Shown here: in pieces, positions 36,207 through 44,043 of the stretch
Layout: every line of letters begins with the position of its first letter
Numbering within the stretch: position 1 is the stretch's first letter
Assembly (NCBI GenBank): GCA_937919435.1
Contig: CALFRR010000046.1
Span: forward strand, 1 to 64,000
Direction of reading: 5' to 3'
From: an uncultured Alphaproteobacteria bacterium
GTDB taxonomy: Bacteria > Pseudomonadota > Alphaproteobacteria > Rhizobiales > Ancalomicrobiaceae
Length of the DNA stretch: 64,000 nucleotides
Notes under the pieces: generated by a model
Database searches by the model: none
The model's input: only the letters and a program-made list of their open reading frames with translations
Told to the model about the DNA's origin: nothing
Position numbers and translations under genes: made by a program

Positions 36207-37072
36207 CGCGCTCTCCCGGCGAGCGTCAGGGTGACGGTGCCGAGCCCGAGCCATTCGTGCTCGTCGGCGATCTCGTCGCTCATAGGGGCGGTGAGGGCGA
36301 CCCCATAGACACCCGCCCCCATCAGCGCGGCCCGGATCCAGTCGCGCGTCAGATCACGCCCACCGCCACGGACCGCCGCCCAGGCGGACGGCAGACCATC
36401 ACGCAACGTGTCGATGATCGTCGCCGAGGTGGACGGCAACAGGGTCAGGGCCGCGGTGACCGGCACGAGACGGCGGATCGCCGACTCGACGACGATGGTT
36501 CCGGCGCTCATCGGACGAGCGACATCGGCCGTCACCGTCGAGCGGACGGCGGCCAGCAGCTCGGCGTCGGCGAGGCCGGCGTTGTCGGTCGAAAGCACCG
36601 AGACGTGGATGATCGGCAGGACCGGTTCGCGCCAGACGCGCACTTCGGCGACGCGGATCGAGGCGGCCATGGCGACCCGGGCGAAATAGGCCTCTGGCCC
36701 GGCGACCGAGGCACCCTGTTGGGCGAGGGTGATCCGTGCGTTGAGCCGGTCGTCGCGTTCGCCGTCCATGCGGCGGACGCCGTAGTATTCGGCGAGGTGA
36801 TCGAGATCGGCACCTTTCGCATAGAGCCGATAGCGCGCCCGAGCGATGTCGTTGCCGCGAGCGCGGAGCAGTTCCTCGCGATAGCTGGCGTCTTCGGTGA
36901 GGATCACCGCGGAATCGCTTTCGAGCGCGTCGACGTCGTAGGGAACGCCTCTGGCGTCGAGCCCGGCGACGACGGCGGCCTGGCGGTCGGCGAGGATCGT
37001 GTCGTAGTCGAGCGGCTCGATGATCGTCGGCTTCGGCAGACCGGCGAGATAGGTCAGGGCTTCGTCGGCCAT
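36203..37072 (-). CDS. J: Baseplate assembly protein J (P2 gpJ-like)
   Basis: The 289-residue protein belongs to the Baseplate_J family: IIEPLDYDTILADRQ near residue 17, ARARYRLYAKGADLDHLAEY near 76 and ARPMSAGTIVVESA. It should form wedge arms at the edge of the baseplate. It follows gpW by 17 bp and overlaps gpI by four bases. The ATG giving MADEALTYLAGLPKP was chosen over longer forms. Confidence 0.9.
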   Translation of the reverse strand: MADEALTYLAGLPKPTIIEPLDYDTILADRQAAVVAGLDARGVPYDVDALESDSAVILTEDASYREELLRARGNDIARARYRLYAKGADLDHLAEYYGVRRMDGERDDRLNARITLAQQGASVAGPEAYFARVAMAASIRVAEVRVWREPVLPIIHVSVLSTDNAGLADAELLAAVRSTVTADVARPMSAGTIVVESAIRRLVPVTAALTLLPSTSATIIDTLRDGLPSAWAAVRGGGRDLTRDWIRAALMGAGVYGVALTAPMSDEIADEHEWLGLGTVTLTLAGRAR

Positions 37073-37089
37073 TCGAGCGGCCCTCCTGC

Positions 37090-37458
37090 TCACGCCTCGA
37101 TGTCGCGGATCGAGGCGACGGTCGTGTCGCCCTTGTGTCCGTTCGGCAGATAGTCGACCGAGATGGTCACGCCGAGCCGGCCGTCGCGGACGGCGTCGAC
37201 CTCCCCGGCGAAGGCCACCTTGCGAACCTTGACCCGCGGCTCCCACCGTTCGAGCGACAGCACGACGAGCAGACGCCACAGGGCGATCATCTGTGGGGTC
37301 AGGCGGCGCCCGATCAGCCCGGTCGTCGCCGAACCGAACGGGCGGCGCATCACCCGCGATCCGACCCGGGTGCCGAGGATCACGAACACCGACTGGACGA
37401 CGTGATCCCAGCCGGAGAGCGTCTTGCCGGTATGGCGGTCGATGCCGGTCGAGGTCAT
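37090..37458 (-). CDS. W: Baseplate wedge protein W (gp25-like lysozyme-fold family)
   Basis: The 122-residue protein has the GPW_gp25 signature: GWDHVVQSVFVILGTRVGSR near residue 16, then MRRPFGSA. P2 gpW and T4 gp25 are wedge components needed for sheath start. The gene begins one base after the gpV stop. Confidence 0.9.
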   Translation of the reverse strand: MTSTGIDRHTGKTLSGWDHVVQSVFVILGTRVGSRVMRRPFGSATTGLIGRRLTPQMIALWRLLVVLSLERWEPRVKVRKVAFAGEVDAVRDGRLGVTISVDYLPNGHKGDTTVASIRDIEA

Positions 37459-37459
37459 C

Positions 37460-38005
37460 TCAACCTCCGAGAGGCGGATCCGTCGGTTCGTCGCCACGGA
37501 CGATGCCGCCATGGCGATGGGTGTCGTCGATCGTCACGTCGTTGTGGCGGATACTGCCGCCGACCTGATGAAGGCCGGCGGCACCGAAGGTCCACACGAC
37601 GCCGCCGATCGAGATCGTCAGTGCCGGCCCCTTCGTGGATATCCGCACCTCGCCGGTGTCGAGGAGAACGACCTCGTCGAGATCGGCCGAGGGTGGGTGG
37701 TTCGAACCACCGAACCCGGCGCGGGCGATGAAGCCGAGGGCGGGGTCACCGGACTCCGAGAGCCGGGCGACGATCTGCCCCTTCGACAGCGGACGCCAAT
37801 CGGCATTGGCACCGCCGGAATCCGGATGCGGCGTCCATGGGGACAGGTCAGGCGCACCGTCGGTCCCCTCGCCGAAGTCGATCCGGTATCCCTTCTCCGG
37901 GTCGCGGTCGGCGACGGTGCCGATGCGGATCATGTTGGCGACCCGCAGCTTCAGATCGGCGACCTCGTGCAGCAGGCGCTCGAGCAGCGCGACCGAGCGG
38001 CTCAT
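37460..38005 (-). CDS. V: Baseplate spike protein V (P2 gpV-like)
   Basis: The 181-residue protein has the Phage_base_V fold. MIRIGTVADRDPEKGYRIDF near residue 25 is the OB-fold entry, with a beta spike at the C-terminus ending in DDTHRHGGIVRGDEPTDPP. The H-X-H pair near residue 164 could hold the metal found at spike tips of this family. It overlaps the upstream gene by four bases. Confidence 0.9.
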   Translation of the reverse strand: MSRSVALLERLLHEVADLKLRVANMIRIGTVADRDPEKGYRIDFGEGTDGAPDLSPWTPHPDSGGANADWRPLSKGQIVARLSESGDPALGFIARAGFGGSNHPPSADLDEVVLLDTGEVRISTKGPALTISIGGVVWTFGAAGLHQVGGSIRHNDVTIDDTHRHGGIVRGDEPTDPPLGG

Positions 38006-38718
38006 GGGAAAACGACCTCTTCGCCGTCGGCGGTGACGAAACCGAGGACCCGGGCACGGGCGGCATCGAAGCCGAGCGTCCGATAGAGCTTCGCCCAGTC
38101 CGGCAGCGCGACCCCGTCGTCGCAGAACGACCGCAGCACGACCGCTAGGTCGGCGAGGTCGGTCTCCGCGGCGAAGCGCTCGATCGCCGTTCCCCAGGGA
38201 TATTCGTCGCCGGTCCCCTCCGGGTCGGCGGCGAGTTGCACCGGCAGCACGATTTCGCGAGCGGCGAAGCGGGACCCCTTGCGGGCCGAGGCGCCACGCC
38301 GCGACCGGAGTTCGCCGTGGTGGAGCACGAACGCCCGCCAGAGGTCGGCCCAATCGCCCGGGTCACGCTGAAGCGCCCGGGCGATCTGCGCCTCGATCAC
38401 GTCGAGCTGTGCCTCGAAGCCGGGATCGGAGCGGGCGAGGACGACCTCGGTGCCGCTCTCGGTGCCGCGGAACTCGGTGGCGACGGCGACGTGGAACACC
38501 AGGTCGACGTCCGGGCGGAACGCGGTCAGGTCGCGACCGATCTCGTCGGAGCCGTGCGAGGCGTCGGTGTAGACGACGATGAAGGGAAGCCCCTTGTCGG
38601 CGTCGATCTTGGTCTCGATCGGCGTGATCGTCGAATCGAACACCCGATCGGCGACCCAGGTTCGCCCGCGCAGCGCCAGGACGGTGGCGATCCGGAGCGG
38701 CAGCTTGGCGAGGCTCAC
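38002..38718 (-). CDS. Head-tail region protein, unknown
   Basis: The 238-residue protein starts at a GTG (MSLAKLPLRIATVLALRG) overlapping the upstream stop by four bases. It has a FIVVYTDASHGSDEIGRDL segment near residue 45, resembling tail-terminator or completion proteins of the gpU/gpZ kind. Position between capsid-proximal and baseplate genes supports a head-tail joining or tail-completion role, but the family is not firmly recognised. Confidence 0.6.
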   Translation of the reverse strand: MSLAKLPLRIATVLALRGRTWVADRVFDSTITPIETKIDADKGLPFIVVYTDASHGSDEIGRDLTAFRPDVDLVFHVAVATEFRGTESGTEVVLARSDPGFEAQLDVIEAQIARALQRDPGDWADLWRAFVLHHGELRSRRGASARKGSRFAAREIVLPVQLAADPEGTGDEYPWGTAIERFAAETDLADLAVVLRSFCDDGVALPDWAKLYRTLGFDAARARVLGFVTADGEEVVFP

Positions 38719-39131
38719 GGCGAGATCTCCGTCACGAACAGCACGATGCGCCCGGCCGCCTGCGGCGCCGGGTGGGTCACCTCGAACAGACGTGAACCGA
38801 CCGCGATCCTGGTGTCCGCCGTCGGCTCCCATCCGCCGAGGTCGGCGAGATCGAAGGAGATGCGGATCGGGGCCGCGGCGACGTCGACACCGAAACGACC
38901 ACCGGGACGACCGCCGTCGGTACGCTCGACGAGTGTCGCCTCGTCGACCCCACGGCGCTGCACGACGTGCTCGTGCAGGATGCCGGGAACGTCCACCAGC
39001 GGCGGACGATTCGGATCCGGGGTCGGCCCGCGATAGTCGGACGACACCATCGCGGTGACGGTCATCGGCACCGCATAGGTGCCGGTGACCGCAGCCCGCG
39101 CCGCGAGGAGAGCTTCGCCGAAGATCGACAT
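38715..39131 (-). CDS. Head-tail joining protein, putative
   Basis: The 138-residue protein starts MSIFGEALLAARAAVTGTYA. It has a beta-rich centre (VTAMVSSDYRGPTPDPNRPP, RIAVGSRLFEVTHPAPQAAG) like lambda FII-type or head-closure proteins. It lies 34 bp after the major capsid gene and is coupled to the next gene by GTGA. The function is inferred from position and rough resemblance. Confidence 0.6.
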   Translation of the reverse strand: MSIFGEALLAARAAVTGTYAVPMTVTAMVSSDYRGPTPDPNRPPLVDVPGILHEHVVQRRGVDEATLVERTDGGRPGGRFGVDVAAAPIRISFDLADLGGWEPTADTRIAVGSRLFEVTHPAPQAAGRIVLFVTEISP

Positions 39132-39165
39132 GTGACCTCCTCGGGGGGCGGGGCCGGCGGCCCGA

Positions 39166-40209
39166 TCAGGCGGAGGCGGCGGCCGAGACCTCGACCAGCA
39201 CTTCCGGCCGCTTGCACAGCGGAAGAGGGTTCGACTGGGTGTGGAACTCGACGCCGGCGCCGTGGTCGAGGATCTTCGGCGAGATGAAGATCTCCTGACC
39301 CGGCTCGTTGGTGAATCGGATGTCCTCGGGCGGTGCGTCGAAGGTGCCGAACGTGTCCATCGTGTCGACCGGATAGGCGTGGCCCTTGCCGGCATCGACG
39401 AACGGCAGCGAGGTCAGGACACCGTTGCGCTTCGCCGAGGCGAAGCCGTAGTAGTCCATGAATTCGATCTGCTGGAAGATGAAGCGCCGTCCGAACTGAC
39501 CGCCCTCCTTCTTTCGCGACAGGTTTGCCACCCGGCCGGCGGCCTCCCAGTTCAGCCAGTACTTGTTGACCTTCGGATGCTCGATGAGCTTCGAGAAGAA
39601 GGACGGGTCGCAGATCACCCGCACGTGGCTCATCACCTCGCCGCGCAGGTTGGTGGCGATCTGCTGGAACAGTTGCTGGCAGGCGCCGACGATGTCGGCG
39701 TTGGCGTTGGCGAGATCGAAGTAGATCGTCACCTTGGTGAAGCCGAAGGCATCGTAGAGGTCGTAGAGCAGGGTCCCGTCGCCGTCGACGATCTGCCCCT
39801 TGAGCGCCGACATCCGCAGCCACTCGCGGGTGATCGCGTGCTTGTTGCGGATCTGGCGGAGACGCTTGGCAACCTCGACCTCGAGGTTCTTCGGCTGCAG
39901 CGTGTTGCCGACCTGCATCAACATGTTCTGCAGGTCCGCGGGACGGATGACGTCGTCGTGCGGGAAATGAGGCACTTCGAAGAACAGAGCGTCGCCGCGC
40001 TTGCGTTCGGCGAGACTCGCCGGGGCGCCGCGTTCGCGCGCCGGCAGGATCGACAGAGTGAACTCTTCGCGGCGCACCTCGACGATGGTCGAGATCGACC
40101 CGAACGACGGGAAGACGTCGAGATCGTTGATCAGGCCGTAGAGGTTCGGGATCCGGTTGACCTGAGTGGTCAACTGCACCGCCGTGTAGGGAAAAGTGGT
40201 GATGTCCAT
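39166..40209 (-). CDS. Major capsid protein (lambda gpE family)
   Basis: The 347-residue protein matches the Phage_cap_E family: MDITTFPYTAVQLTTQVNRI at the start, DVFPSFGSISTIVEVRREE near residue 30, and KRLRQIRNKHAITREWLRMS near 113. SNPLPLCKRPEVLVEV comes near the end. It forms the HK97-fold shell. It is preceded by a small rho-independent terminator that separates it from the decoration gene. Confidence 0.93.
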   Translation of the reverse strand: MDITTFPYTAVQLTTQVNRIPNLYGLINDLDVFPSFGSISTIVEVRREEFTLSILPARERGAPASLAERKRGDALFFEVPHFPHDDVIRPADLQNMLMQVGNTLQPKNLEVEVAKRLRQIRNKHAITREWLRMSALKGQIVDGDGTLLYDLYDAFGFTKVTIYFDLANANADIVGACQQLFQQIATNLRGEVMSHVRVICDPSFFSKLIEHPKVNKYWLNWEAAGRVANLSRKKEGGQFGRRFIFQQIEFMDYYGFASAKRNGVLTSLPFVDAGKGHAYPVDTMDTFGTFDAPPEDIRFTNEPGQEIFISPKILDHGAGVEFHTQSNPLPLCKRPEVLVEVSAAASA

Positions 40210-40231
40210 GAGCGGAAGCCTCGCGGAGACG

Positions 40232-40254
40232 AAAAAGCCCGCCGGGAGGCGGGC
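40232..40254 (-). terminator. Intrinsic terminator between decoration and capsid genes
   Basis: On the minus strand GCCCGCC (40254-40248), a 4-nt loop and GGCGGGC (40243-40237) form a perfect 7-bp stem followed by five T. It lies inside the late operon, 31 bp after the decoration gene stop and 22 bp before the capsid start codon. Confidence 0.75.
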
Positions 40255-40284
40255 TCATCGTGAGGGACGGGAGAGACGGCGGTG

Positions 40285-40668
40285 TCAGAGGGCGGGGCGG
40301 ACGACCACGCCGCGGACTTCGATCTCGCCGAGCGCCTTCGTCTTGTTGGCGTCGGAGATGCCGGTCGGCCAGACGAGCCCGCTGTCCTTCAGGATCGCGG
40401 TCCGGCGGACATAGTTCAGATCGCCGGTGGTGTCGGCGGCGGTGGCGGCGCGGGCCGTCAGAGCCACGCCGATGCAGACGAGCGAGCCGTCGGACGGCAG
40501 CGGAACGACCTTGCCGTTGGCGTCGAGTGCGATCGGCGTGCCGAGATCGGTGACCGTGGTCGCCTTCACGGTGCCGGCGATCTCGCGCGAGTAGGCGACT
40601 TCCTCCTCCCACAACACGACGTCGGAGAGGATCTTCGGGGCGGTGACCCGGCGGACGGGAGCGACCAT
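40285..40668 (-). CDS. Head decoration protein (lambda gpD-like)
   Basis: The 127-residue protein (MVAPVRRVTAPKILSDVVLW start) shows the HDPD family pattern, with GTVKATTVTDLGTPIALDAN and ILKDSGLVWPTGISDANKT. gpD trimers stabilise the expanded shell. It follows the scaffold-like gene by 31 bp and precedes a terminator. Confidence 0.85.
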   Translation of the reverse strand: MVAPVRRVTAPKILSDVVLWEEEVAYSREIAGTVKATTVTDLGTPIALDANGKVVPLPSDGSLVCIGVALTARAATAADTTGDLNYVRRTAILKDSGLVWPTGISDANKTKALGEIEVRGVVVRPAL

Positions 40669-40699
40669 CTCTGTGGCCTCCTTCGGATGTCTCGGGGTG

Positions 40700-41140
40700 T
40701 CAGTGCTTGGCGATCAGACGATCGACGGCGGCGGCGAGGCCGGCTTCGGCCGTCTCGGCGGAGCTCTGCGGCGGCGGGGCGGCACCGACCTTCGGGTCGG
40801 TCACCAGCGCGTCGAGCCGCGACCCGCCTTTCGGCGCTTCGGCCTTCGGGGTGGTGGCGAGCAGCGCGATCGCTTCCGTCGGCGCCATCGCGGTCTTGAA
40901 GGCGAGGTGGGCGGCGGTCGGCTCGCGGCCCTTCGCCTCCTCGCTGCCGAGGATCGTCGCGCAGCGCACCCGTTCGATCTCGGCGCCCTCGGCGCGGCCT
41001 TCGGCGCGGGCCGCGTCGATCCGGGCGGCGGTCTGAGCGTCGGGAGCCACCGGGGCGGTGGAAGCGGAAGTGGTGGGCGTCGGCGCGGCACCGCCGGTCG
41101 CGGCGGCCTGGACGATCGCCGCCAGACTGGTTTCGGTCAT
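40700..41140 (-). CDS. Putative scaffolding protein (Nu3-like)
   Basis: The 146-residue protein (MTETSLAAIVQAAATGGA start) has a low-complexity proline/alanine region, then a helical stretch ARIDAARAEGRAEGAEIERV near residue 40, and a C-terminal helix ending LAAAVDRLIAKH. Position right after the S49 protease gene fits a scaffold. In lambda the scaffold is the C-terminal part of the protease gene, whereas here it is a separate gene. The family match is suggestive only. Confidence 0.6.
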   Translation of the reverse strand: MTETSLAAIVQAAATGGAAPTPTTSASTAPVAPDAQTAARIDAARAEGRAEGAEIERVRCATILGSEEAKGREPTAAHLAFKTAMAPTEAIALLATTPKAEAPKGGSRLDALVTDPKVGAAPPPQSSAETAEAGLAAAVDRLIAKH

Positions 41141-41156
41141 GTCGGGTGGTCCTTCT

Positions 41157-42089
41157 TCAGAGTTTGTCGACGGCCTGCACGAACCCGGCGAAGGCCGCGG
41201 CGGCGTTGCCGACGGCGTCGGCGAGCCCCATGCGAACCGCCTCCTCGCCGTCATAGGTGGCGGCTTCGGTGGCGAGGGCCGCGGCGGCGGTGAGCCGCTC
41301 GCCGCGATGGGATCCGACCGCAGCGGCGAACCGCTGGCGGCTCTTCTCGAGGCGGAGGAGGGTCCGCGTCTTGACGTCTTCGGCGAGCGGCGCCGCCGGG
41401 TGGCCGTCGGCCTTGTGCTTGCCGGCCGAGAGGATCGTCACCTTGACCCCGTCCTTCTCGAGCTTGCCGGAGAAGTCGGCATGCAGTGCGATGACGCCGA
41501 TCGACCCGGCGATGCCGGTCGACGGGACGACGATCTGGCGGGCGGCGGAGGCGAGCAGGTAGCCGGCCGAGGCGGCGTGATCGGTGAGGATCGCGATGGT
41601 CGGCTTGATCTTCGACAGTTCGGCGATCATCGCCGCCGTCTCGAAGGCGCCGGCGACCTCGCCACCGAAGCTGTCGATCTCGAAGGCGACGCCCTTCACC
41701 GATGCGTCTCGGGCGGCGCGGACCACCTGCGTCTGGATGCCCTGATAGGACATCCGGCCGGAGGACATGCCGACATAAGCCCCCTTGTGGACGAGCGTGC
41801 CCTCGACCGGGATCACCGCCACCGAGCCGACCATGTCGTAGGTCCGCTGTCCGGCCCGGTCCCAGGAGACCCCGACCCGGTCGGAGAGTCGCCCGGCGGC
41901 GGGACGGTCGAGCCCGGAGGGACGACCGTCGGCGAAGGCGGTGTGGTCGACGGTGGCGAGGCCGGAGAGGTCGAAGCCACCGTCGACCAGGCGCCCGCCG
42001 ATCCCGGTGAGGATCGCCACGACCTTCGCCGGTTCGATCATCAACTCGGTACCGAAGAACCGCGAGGCGATCTCAGGATGCAGAAACAT
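41157..42089 (-). CDS. Head maturation protease, S49 (SppA/lambda C-like)
   Basis: The 310-residue protein has the S49 serine protease core: VAVIPVEGTLVHKGAYVG near residue 90, EIDSFGGEVAGAFETA near 137, the nucleophile serine in TDHAASAGYLLAS near 169, and the lysine-containing SAGKHKADGHPAAP near 222. It would cut portal and scaffold during prohead maturation. It overlaps the portal gene by 17 bp. Confidence 0.9.
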   Translation of the reverse strand: MFLHPEIASRFFGTELMIEPAKVVAILTGIGGRLVDGGFDLSGLATVDHTAFADGRPSGLDRPAAGRLSDRVGVSWDRAGQRTYDMVGSVAVIPVEGTLVHKGAYVGMSSGRMSYQGIQTQVVRAARDASVKGVAFEIDSFGGEVAGAFETAAMIAELSKIKPTIAILTDHAASAGYLLASAARQIVVPSTGIAGSIGVIALHADFSGKLEKDGVKVTILSAGKHKADGHPAAPLAEDVKTRTLLRLEKSRQRFAAAVGSHRGERLTAAAALATEAATYDGEEAVRMGLADAVGNAAAAFAGFVQAVDKL

Positions 42090-43725
42090 CGGGCCGCTCC
42101 TCTTTCCGATCGCGGGCCTTGGCCTTCTCGTCGGGCTTCTTGCCGTCGGCCCCGGTCGCCTGCCCCGGCATGGCGCCGGTGACCGTCAGTCGCGTCAGAC
42201 CGCGCGCCGCCAGCATCTCTTCCTCGGCCTCGATCTGGTCGAGCACCTCTTCGATGTCCTTGCCCTGCTCGGCGGCTTCGTCGGCGAGTGTCGAGGTCAG
42301 CTGCCCCATCCGCTTGCCGGCGGCGTCGGCCTCGGTCTCCGGATCGACGTAGCCGCGGCCGGGGCCGATCCAGCGGGCGGTCATCCAGGCGGCCGGCATG
42401 GCGTGGAAGGCGTCGAGGCCACCGGGGATCGAGACGTAGCCGCGGTCGATCGCCTCCTCGAGGAAGGCGTAGTAGATCGGCGCGACATACTGATCGCGGA
42501 ACACCGCGAGGAGGCGGCGGATCGACCGCCAGACCTCGTTCAGCGCGGCGCGGGCCGACGAGAAGGTCGACTTCGACCAGTCCATCGACAATTGCTCGTA
42601 GGAGAGCCCGAGTGCCGAGGCGATCGACTGCAGAAACGCGGCCCGGAACGCCGGAAAGGCCGTCGTCTGCCTCGGCGTCCCGTTGATCTTCACCTCGTCG
42701 CCGATCGGCAGAACCGGGATCCGGACACCGTTCAGGGTCGGTTTGATCGTCTGATAGAACTTGGCGCGCGACGTCGCCCGGCTCTCGTGCGTCCCGGCGA
42801 CCGGCGTCAGCGATGTCGCCACGTCTTCCGCCGACAGGCTCGAGGTGATGAAGGCGGCGAACAGCGCGTTGACCGCGGCGGCGGCGATCTCGGTGTCGCC
42901 GTGCCGCGTCACCATCCGGAGCGACGAGACCAGCGAGGCGAACGGGCTGATCGCCCGCGTCTGATCTTCCCGGTCGGGCTCGTAGGCGTGGACGAAGACC
43001 GGCCGGCCCCACGAGGTCTCGCGCGGGATCCGCGTCCACGTGGTCATCCGGGTTCCGGCGAACCAGTCGGCCGGATGCGCCTCGGTGACGTGATAGGCGA
43101 TCGGCATCTGATCGTCGTCGTGTTCGACGCCGCCACGGATCGTCCACGAGTCGGGGGCGCCGTAGGGGTTCCTGATCCGGTCCGGGTCGATCGTCTGGAC
43201 GGCGGTGCGATACCGCGTCACCTCTCCGGTGCGCCAGCGCAGCACATAGGCCGCCTCGCCGCCGCGGACCAGCGTCCGTGCACCCTGCCGGAAGATGCCG
43301 GCGCCGGTCATCCGACGGCGGAAGTCGGTGCGCTTCAGCGGATCGTCCCAGAACAGCTTCCATTCCGATTCGAAGCTGCGGCCGATCTGACGCGCGGCAC
43401 TCCGATCGATCTTCAGCGCCGCGGCATCCGGCCGGGCCGAAAGGTTGAGGCCCTCGCCGATCAGCATGTCGACGAGGCGGTTGATGCCGGCGACGGCGAT
43501 CGGATCGTTGCGGGCGAGATCGTTGACCCGGTCGAGGGTCAGCCGCTGGTTCCACAGCGAGGCGCCGTCGCCCGACGCCATCGCCGGCACGTAGCTCGCC
43601 AACTCCTGCGAACCGAGCGACGACGACCGATAGGCCGGATCGACGCCGACGTTGCGCACCGGCTCGGCAGCCGTCGAGGCGCTCGCCTCGGCGACCTCGA
43701 TCGGCTGACCGTTCCCACTCAACAT
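42073..43725 (-). CDS. Portal protein, lambda family
   Basis: The 550-residue protein fits lambda gpB: LWNQRLTLDRVNDLARNDPI near residue 57, then INRLVDMLIGEGLNL, FESEWKLFWDDPLKRTDFRR, and LGLSYEQLSMDWSKSTFSSA near 375. It forms the DNA-entry dodecamer and docks terminase. It follows the gpW-type gene by 9 bp. The C-terminus is charged and disordered, as in relatives. Confidence 0.93.
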   Translation of the reverse strand: MLSGNGQPIEVAEASASTAAEPVRNVGVDPAYRSSSLGSQELASYVPAMASGDGASLWNQRLTLDRVNDLARNDPIAVAGINRLVDMLIGEGLNLSARPDAAALKIDRSAARQIGRSFESEWKLFWDDPLKRTDFRRRMTGAGIFRQGARTLVRGGEAAYVLRWRTGEVTRYRTAVQTIDPDRIRNPYGAPDSWTIRGGVEHDDDQMPIAYHVTEAHPADWFAGTRMTTWTRIPRETSWGRPVFVHAYEPDREDQTRAISPFASLVSSLRMVTRHGDTEIAAAAVNALFAAFITSSLSAEDVATSLTPVAGTHESRATSRAKFYQTIKPTLNGVRIPVLPIGDEVKINGTPRQTTAFPAFRAAFLQSIASALGLSYEQLSMDWSKSTFSSARAALNEVWRSIRRLLAVFRDQYVAPIYYAFLEEAIDRGYVSIPGGLDAFHAMPAAWMTARWIGPGRGYVDPETEADAAGKRMGQLTSTLADEAAEQGKDIEEVLDQIEAEEEMLAARGLTRLTVTGAMPGQATGADGKKPDEKAKARDRKEERPDVSAS

Positions 43726-43734
43726 CGCTTCACC

Positions 43735-43953
43735 TCAGAACCAGAACCCGACGGCGCCGCGGAACGGCACCCCGGAGATCCGCTGCTCGAGTTCGGAGAT
43801 GTAGGCGGCGAGATTTTCGACCGTCGCCGGCGTGAACTTCGTGCGGTAGTCGCCGCAGTCGACCTCGACGACGGCGGTTCCTGTCCGAAGGCGGTGGAGC
43901 GCGAGACGCGCCTCGGAGAGCAGCGCCTCGGTGTCGTTCGGGTCGATCGCCAT
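43735..43953 (-). CDS. Head-tail connector gpW
   Basis: The 72-residue protein matches the gpW family in size and sequence: LLSEARLALHRLRTGTAVVE and ENLAAYISELEQRI, ending in a hydrophobic VGFWF tail. In lambda gpW stabilises packaged DNA at the portal. It lies between large terminase and portal genes, exactly as in lambda. Confidence 0.88.
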   Translation of the reverse strand: MAIDPNDTEALLSEARLALHRLRTGTAVVEVDCGDYRTKFTPATVENLAAYISELEQRISGVPFRGAVGFWF

Positions 43954-43974
43954 GGGGCTCTCCGAAAGAGGGTC

Positions 43975-44040
43975 GCGCCCCGCCGAGGACGGGTCGGCGG
44001 GGCGCGGGATCGCCCGATCCGCGGGAGGGCGTATCGGGCG
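43975..44040 (-). other. Two tandem hairpins upstream of the gpW gene
   Basis: GCGCCCCGCCGA (43975-43986) pairs perfectly with TCGGCGGGGCGC (43994-44005), a 12-bp stem. A second dyad with CGCCCGAT/ATCGGGCG arms lies at about 44011-44040, next to the terminase stop. No T-run follows, so simple intrinsic termination is doubtful. An RNA-processing or attenuation role is possible. Confidence 0.5.
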
Positions 44041-44043
44041 AGA

